This document shows, piece by piece, positions 40,204 to 44,729 of a stretch of DNA of 44,729 nucleotides. A program made the position numbers and the translations under genes. How positions within the stretch are numbered: the first letter of the stretch is position 1; every line of letters begins with the position of its first letter. This DNA is from an uncultured Fidelibacterota bacterium. Lineage in GTDB: Bacteria; Fidelibacterota; Marinisomatia; Marinisomatales; Marinisomataceae. The stretch spans positions 1-44,729 of the forward strand of contig CACKGC010000007.1 of the NCBI GenBank assembly GCA_902599655.1, written 5' to 3'. The notes beneath the pieces were generated by a model. The model did not search any database, was not told where the DNA came from, and saw nothing but the letters and a program-made list of their open reading frames with translations.

Positions 40204-43200
40204 AAAAGAAGAATCAAGAATTTGTAAAGACTAATTCTCATGTTCTTGAGGATACTACTAATCAAGAATTTGGGTATTGGAAAAGTCTCAAAGATATTTC
40301 ATCAGAAGATGATTATAATCGTTTTTTAAAACAGTCTGAGCATAATGTTGATAACGGTCTTTCAAGAAGAAACTTTTTATCATTGATTGCTGCATCAGTT
40401 GCACTTGCTGGATTAGAGGGTTGTAAAAAGCCTGTTCAAAAAATCATCCCCTATGTTGAAGCTGAAATTGGTACAATTCCTGGTATTCCAAAATATTATG
40501 CAAGTACTTTACCTTTTAAAAATAATGCTCTAGGCGTTGTTATTGAAAATCATGATGAAAGACCCGTAAAAGTTGAGGGCAATGAAAAACATCCAACTTC
40601 TTTAGGTAAATCAAATTCCTTTGCACAGGCTAGCACTTTAGAAATGTATGATCCTGATAGGGCAAGAGGTGTAAAGTTTGAAGGCAACAAAGTTGATTGG
40701 AATGAATATTTAAAATTTGCTAAAAGTATTAATGATGGCAATGGCAAAGGTTTGGCAGTACTAATGCAAGAGTCATCTTCTCCAACTATAAAGTCTCTTC
40801 AAGAAGACTTTAAAAAGAATTTACCAAATGCAGATTGGGTTGTATATGAATCAGTTAATAATGAAAATTTATATGACGGAATCGAATTAGCGTTTTCAAA
40901 AAGATTGCAACCGCTTTATAGATTAGAAAAAGCTCAGATTATAGTTTCATTGGGTTCAGACTTTTTGGGAGTCGATGATAATAATATATACCATACCAGA
41001 AAGTTTGCCCAGAATAGAAACATTGTTGACGAAAATAGCACCATGAATAGATTGTATGTTGCTGAAAGCTCTATATCATCTACCGGTTCAAGTGCTGATC
41101 ACAGGCTAAATGTTCCTCAACATGAGATGGAAAATTTATTAGCTGAATTAGCTTATGAGCTCAAACAGCTTGGATTAAGAATTGAAGCCAAAAAAGTTAA
41201 GAGTTCAAATAATTTATGGGTTAAAGCTGCCGCAAAAGACTTATTTGATGGAAGAGGTGAATCAATTATAATTGGAGGATCTTCTTTATCTAAAGAGTTT
41301 CATCAATTGATTGCTCTAATTAATTATAATTTAAAAGCTCCTATTGATTATTATCCTTTAAATATGTCTCAGGTTTCATCGGTCAAGAATTTTGAGTCAC
41401 TTTGCAAAGACATGAAAAATGGTAATATAAATAACTTAATCATTCTTGGGGCTAATCCAGTTTATGATTCCCCTGTTGATTTTGATTTTGCAGAATCATT
41501 GAAAAAAGTTAAAAATTCAGTTCATCTAACAAATATAATTGATGAAACCTCAAAGTTATGTTCATGGAATATTGCTATGAACCATTATTTTGAATGCTGG
41601 GGAGATGCAATGACTTATGATGGACATGTGAGTATTGTTCAACCTCAAATTATGCCATTATTTGATTCAAAAAGTATTATTCAGGTTCTTTCTCCGATCG
41701 TTCATTCGAAAGAGCAAAGTGCGTATGATACTGTTAAAAATGTTTGGAAATCAAAGATTATTAAAAGTGGAAATTTTGAAAGAGAATGGGATAAAGTTTT
41801 ACATGATGGTTTATATAAAAAACCAATTTTGAAAAAGGTCAATGTCAGGCCTGCTGCAAAAATATCTACAGCTGTACTAAATAACTATAGTTTAGATAAT
41901 GACAAATTTGAAATTGTTTTTTGTCCTTCTTCATCTGTTTATGATGGAAGGTATGCAAACAACGGTTGGTTGCAAGAGATTCCTAAGCCAATTACAAGCC
42001 TAACTTGGGATAATGCTGCACTAATTAGTATGAAGGTTGCAAAAAAACTAAATATCAAAAATGGTCAAATGTTAGAAATCTCTGTTGGAGATAATACTAT
42101 AAACATTCCTGCTTTTATAACACCAGGACAAAATCAAAAATCAATAACCCTCGAATTGGGTTATGGAAGAAAATTCAATGGAAGGATTGGAAATGAAGTT
42201 GGATTTAATGTTTATCCATTAAGAAGTTCTGATAGTCCATCATTTATATTAAATGGATCTATAAAAGTTTTAAATGAAACATATCCACTAGCTTCAACTC
42301 AAGATCATCACGGATTAGAGGATGATAAGTATGCTGCACCAGGTTTTGATGACCTTGCAAATAAAGAGGCACAATCAAGAATCCCAGAATTAGTTAAACA
42401 GTCAACACTTGATTACTATAAAGATAATCCTGATTGGGTTCAAAAAAAGGTTGAACAACATAAACCAGATAAGAATAGAAGTTGGGCTGATCATTCAATG
42501 TATAATCCTGATTGGGATTATTCAAAAGGACCGCAATGGGGAATGTCAATTGACCTAACGAGTTGTACTTCTTGTAATGCTTGTTCCATTGCTTGCCAAA
42601 GCGAAAATAATATTCCAGTTGTAGGGAAGCAGCAGGTTATGAATGGTAGAGAAATGCATTGGATAAGAATAGATAATTACTTTGCAGGAGATCCTGATAA
42701 TCCTGAAGTATCGACTCAATCTGTAGCTTGTGTTCATTGTGAGCTTGCACCTTGCGAATCTGTCTGTCCAGTAGCTGCTACTACACACTCTTCCGATGGT
42801 GTAAATCAAATGACTTATAACAGATGCCTTGGAACCAGATATTGTGCAAATAATTGTCCTTACAAGGTAAGAAAATTTAATTTTTATAATTACACAAAAG
42901 ATTTACCTGAAGTGGTACAGATGGCAATGAATCCGGATGTTTCCATCAGGTTTAGAGGTGTAATGGAAAAATGTACATATTGTTATCAAAGAATTAGCTC
43001 AGCTAGAATTACTGCGGAGAATGAAGGAAGAGAAATTAAAGATGGAGACTTCCAGGTTGCTTGTCAACAATCATGTCCCGCCGATGCAATTAAATTCGGA
43101 GATATAAATGATCCTAACAGTGAAGTGAGCAAAGCAAAAAGAAGAAATCGCGATTATGCATTACTAGCTCATTTGGGTACTGCTCCACGAACAACTTATT

Positions 43201-43265
43201 TGGCAAAAATTAGAAATCAGAACCCAATGCTTGTTTCAAAATCTCAAAATGGGAGTTATCAATAG
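40191..43265 (+). CDS. actB: Alternative complex III iron-sulfur/molybdopterin-fold subunit
   Basis: A 1024-residue subunit with a Tat-like motif SRRNFLSLIAAS (R59-R60) and a downstream Cys, a long molybdopterin-oxidoreductase-like domain (about 100-720; the cofactor is thought absent in ACIII) and a C-terminal four-cluster ferredoxin-like domain. Cluster cysteines: C792/795/798/802, C847/850/855/859, C879/885/889, C928/931 and C958/962. Start ATG 40191 overlaps actA; a TTG nine bases earlier is weaker. It is the fused (one-gene) form of ActB seen in Rhodothermus and Bacteroidota. It accepts electrons for transfer to the heme subunits. Confidence 0.93.
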   Translation: MSQIEKKNQEFVKTNSHVLEDTTNQEFGYWKSLKDISSEDDYNRFLKQSEHNVDNGLSRRNFLSLIAASVALAGLEGCKKPVQKIIPYVEAEIGTIPGIPKYYASTLPFKNNALGVVIENHDERPVKVEGNEKHPTSLGKSNSFAQASTLEMYDPDRARGVKFEGNKVDWNEYLKFAKSINDGNGKGLAVLMQESSSPTIKSLQEDFKKNLPNADWVVYESVNNENLYDGIELAFSKRLQPLYRLEKAQIIVSLGSDFLGVDDNNIYHTRKFAQNRNIVDENSTMNRLYVAESSISSTGSSADHRLNVPQHEMENLLAELAYELKQLGLRIEAKKVKSSNNLWVKAAAKDLFDGRGESIIIGGSSLSKEFHQLIALINYNLKAPIDYYPLNMSQVSSVKNFESLCKDMKNGNINNLIILGANPVYDSPVDFDFAESLKKVKNSVHLTNIIDETSKLCSWNIAMNHYFECWGDAMTYDGHVSIVQPQIMPLFDSKSIIQVLSPIVHSKEQSAYDTVKNVWKSKIIKSGNFEREWDKVLHDGLYKKPILKKVNVRPAAKISTAVLNNYSLDNDKFEIVFCPSSSVYDGRYANNGWLQEIPKPITSLTWDNAALISMKVAKKLNIKNGQMLEISVGDNTINIPAFITPGQNQKSITLELGYGRKFNGRIGNEVGFNVYPLRSSDSPSFILNGSIKVLNETYPLASTQDHHGLEDDKYAAPGFDDLANKEAQSRIPELVKQSTLDYYKDNPDWVQKKVEQHKPDKNRSWADHSMYNPDWDYSKGPQWGMSIDLTSCTSCNACSIACQSENNIPVVGKQQVMNGREMHWIRIDNYFAGDPDNPEVSTQSVACVHCELAPCESVCPVAATTHSSDGVNQMTYNRCLGTRYCANNCPYKVRKFNFYNYTKDLPEVVQMAMNPDVSIRFRGVMEKCTYCYQRISSARITAENEGREIKDGDFQVACQQSCPADAIKFGDINDPNSEVSKAKRRNRDYALLAHLGTAPRTTYLAKIRNQNPMLVSKSQNGSYQ

Positions 43266-44645
43266 ATGTCAATCAAATCAAAAGCTTTGATTAGAGCAGA
43301 AAAACTTCTTCCTGGAAACCAGGATTTTACGTCTATTACTGATGATATTGCTAGTGTACCTGAACAGAAAAAAACACCAATTCAATGGTGGTTATTATTT
43401 GGATTTTCACTTTCGCTTTTATCTATTTTTGTTGGAAGCGTTGGATTTCTAATTTGGGAAGGTACTGGAATATGGGGTATTAATAATCCTGTTTTTTGGG
43501 GTTGGGCTATCATCAATTTTGTTTGGTGGGTTGGTATAGGTCATGCTGGTACATTGATATCTGCAATCTTACATTTGTTCAGACAGAACTGGAGAAATGC
43601 AATTAATAGGTTTGCAGAAACCATGACTTTGTTTGCTGTTATTTGTGCACTAGTCTTTCCTGGAATTCACGTTGGTAGAATATGGGTTGCATATTGGTTC
43701 TTACCACTTCCAAACCAAATGGGAATGTGGCCTAACATGCGCAGTCCATTGATTTGGGACTTCTTTGCTGTTTTCACATATTTCACTGTTTCTTTACTTT
43801 TCTGGTACACAGGCTTAATACCTGATTTAGCAACATTAAGAGACAGAGCAAAAGGTTTAAAAAAGAAAGTTTACGGATTTTTTGCTCTTGGATGGAGAGG
43901 TGGAAATCGTCAATGGCAACACTATGAGCTTGCCTATTTAGTGCTTGCTGGTATTTCAACTCCCCTAGTTTTATCTGTGCACAGTGTTGTTAGCTCTGAC
44001 TTTGCAACAAGTGTAATTCCTGGTTGGCACACAACAATTTTTCCACCTTATTTTGTAGCTGGAGCAATTTATTCTGGCTTTGGGATGGTTATGACCCTTT
44101 CAATCATTGCAAGAAAAGTCTATAACTTAGGACATATCATCACTGTTGAGCACTTAGATAAGATGGCTCAGATTATGTTATTAACAGGCTGTATGGTTGG
44201 GTATGCCTATTCCATGGAGTTTTTTGTTGCTTGGTATAGTGGAAATCCATACGAATCCTTTGCATTTGTTAATAGAGCTTTGGGTCCATATTGGTGGGGT
44301 TATTGGGCAATGATATTTTGTAATGTTGTAGTGCCTCAATTCTTTTGGTTTGAAAAATACAGAAGACACATTCCATTTTTATTTATAACCTCTATTCTTG
44401 TAAATATTGGAATGTGGTTCGAAAGATTTGTGATTGTTGTTATTACGCTTCATAGAGATTTTATGCCTGGAGCATGGGCAATGTATAATCCAACAATGTG
44501 GGATGTTGCTATTTACTTGGGAACGTTCGGATTGTTTTTTACTGGATTTTTATTATTCCTAAGATTTTTACCAATGGTTTCAATTGCAGAAGCAAAATTA
44601 GTTTTACCTGAGTCGGATCCACATCATGGAGACAGTCATGAGTAA
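43266..44645 (+). CDS. actC: Alternative complex III NrfD-like membrane subunit
   Basis: A 459-residue integral membrane protein with about ten spans, of the NrfD/PsrC type that forms the quinol-oxidising site. Segments [35 protein letters not shown] and [17 protein letters not shown] match ActC proteins. It starts directly after the actB stop and overlaps actD by eight bases. Cytoplasmic N- and C-termini are expected. Confidence 0.93.
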   Translation: MSIKSKALIRAEKLLPGNQDFTSITDDIASVPEQKKTPIQWWLLFGFSLSLLSIFVGSVGFLIWEGTGIWGINNPVFWGWAIINFVWWVGIGHAGTLISAILHLFRQNWRNAINRFAETMTLFAVICALVFPGIHVGRIWVAYWFLPLPNQMGMWPNMRSPLIWDFFAVFTYFTVSLLFWYTGLIPDLATLRDRAKGLKKKVYGFFALGWRGGNRQWQHYELAYLVLAGISTPLVLSVHSVVSSDFATSVIPGWHTTIFPPYFVAGAIYSGFGMVMTLSIIARKVYNLGHIITVEHLDKMAQIMLLTGCMVGYAYSMEFFVAWYSGNPYESFAFVNRALGPYWWGYWAMIFCNVVVPQFFWFEKYRRHIPFLFITSILVNIGMWFERFVIVVITLHRDFMPGAWAMYNPTMWDVAIYLGTFGLFFTGFLLFLRFLPMVSIAEAKLVLPESDPHHGDSHE

Positions 44646-44729
44646 ATATGGTGTAATAGCAAAGTTTGACAATCCTCAATCATTGGTACATGCTGCAGAA
44701 AAAGTAAGAGATGAAGGTTTTACTAAATT
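44638..44729 (+). CDS. actD: Alternative complex III membrane-anchored subunit ActD (5' part, cut by window edge)
   Basis: The first 30 codons are present, beginning [13 protein letters not shown] and continuing [15 protein letters not shown], the typical start of ActD (DUF3341). It overlaps actC by eight bases, in keeping with actA-actB-actC-actD order. The rest lies beyond the window. Confidence 0.85.
   Translation, partial: MSKYGVIAKFDNPQSLVHAAEKVRDEGFTK

Overview
The window is 44.7 kb of very compact, A+T-rich bacterial DNA with about 57 protein genes, one tRNA and no gap above 300 bases. I see no insertion sequence, prophage or CRISPR array. The envelope is Gram-negative in type: a TonB-dependent receptor, lipoproteins with lipobox cysteines, Tat and Sec signals, and many signal peptides ending in FSQ or FAQ. 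Respiration includes an alternative complex III cluster (actABCD). Together with class I aldolase, GlpX and YHYH-domain proteins, this suggests a marine member of the Fibrobacterota-Chlorobiota-Bacteroidota group, most likely Marinimicrobia (SAR406), with Bacteroidota second. That assignment is inference from gene content and style; no marker gene such as 16S rRNA is present.

Layout. 3-5001: the 3' end of acetyl-CoA synthetase, then a leftward set (acyl-CoA dehydrogenase, SDR, TIGR03643 protein, DUF1295 membrane enzyme, a lipoprotein and a CxxC-tailed membrane protein). 5134-10042: a rightward operon with a duplicated CPBP protease, an SDR and a PlsC-type acyltransferase. 10026-11931: a redox group of a Rieske Tat-lipoprotein with a glycine-repeat tether, a histidine-rich b561-like membrane protein and a YceI protein. 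11945-14356: a leftward operon of membrane proteins (a second DUF1295, a YbhN-like flippase-fold protein, DUF5652, a small lipoprotein and two micro-proteins). 14406: a glutaredoxin. 14669-19059: a leftward surface-glycan operon with CDP-glycerol-type genes. 19116-21177: queC-queE-queD-queF for preQ1 synthesis. 21179-23886: Yip1, YHYH, YwqK-like, GNAT and small basic proteins. 23901-26047: a sulfotransferase, a nickel superoxide dismutase and a DUF6580 transporter-like protein. 26128-27466: a cold-shock protein, tRNA-Lys(CUU), an SDR and a small membrane protein.

27463-32511: SCO1-like protein, HMA-MauE protein and other membrane or secreted proteins, running directly into glpX and class I fba. 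32513-35912: thiamine pyrophosphokinase, a TonB-dependent receptor and a lipoprotein with a clear promoter. 35931-37144: a bidirectional terminator and the divergent pair Fe-superoxide dismutase and thiol peroxidase. 37137-39424: universal stress protein and DASS/SLC13 transporter. 39556-44729: actA, actB, actC and the beginning of actD.

How the genes work together. Acetate activation and acyl-CoA oxidation feed an aerobic chain through alternative complex III. SCO1, HMA-MauE and ATP10-like proteins fit copper delivery and assembly of respiratory complexes. Two unrelated superoxide dismutases (Ni, apparently exported; Fe, apparently cytoplasmic) and thiol peroxidase protect against oxygen by-products. 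GlpX and aldolase give gluconeogenic capacity. Neighbouring genes often overlap by 1, 4 or 8 bases, indicating translational coupling. Several first genes have a -10-like hexamer only 7-8 bases before the start codon and no Shine-Dalgarno sequence, so leaderless mRNAs are likely.
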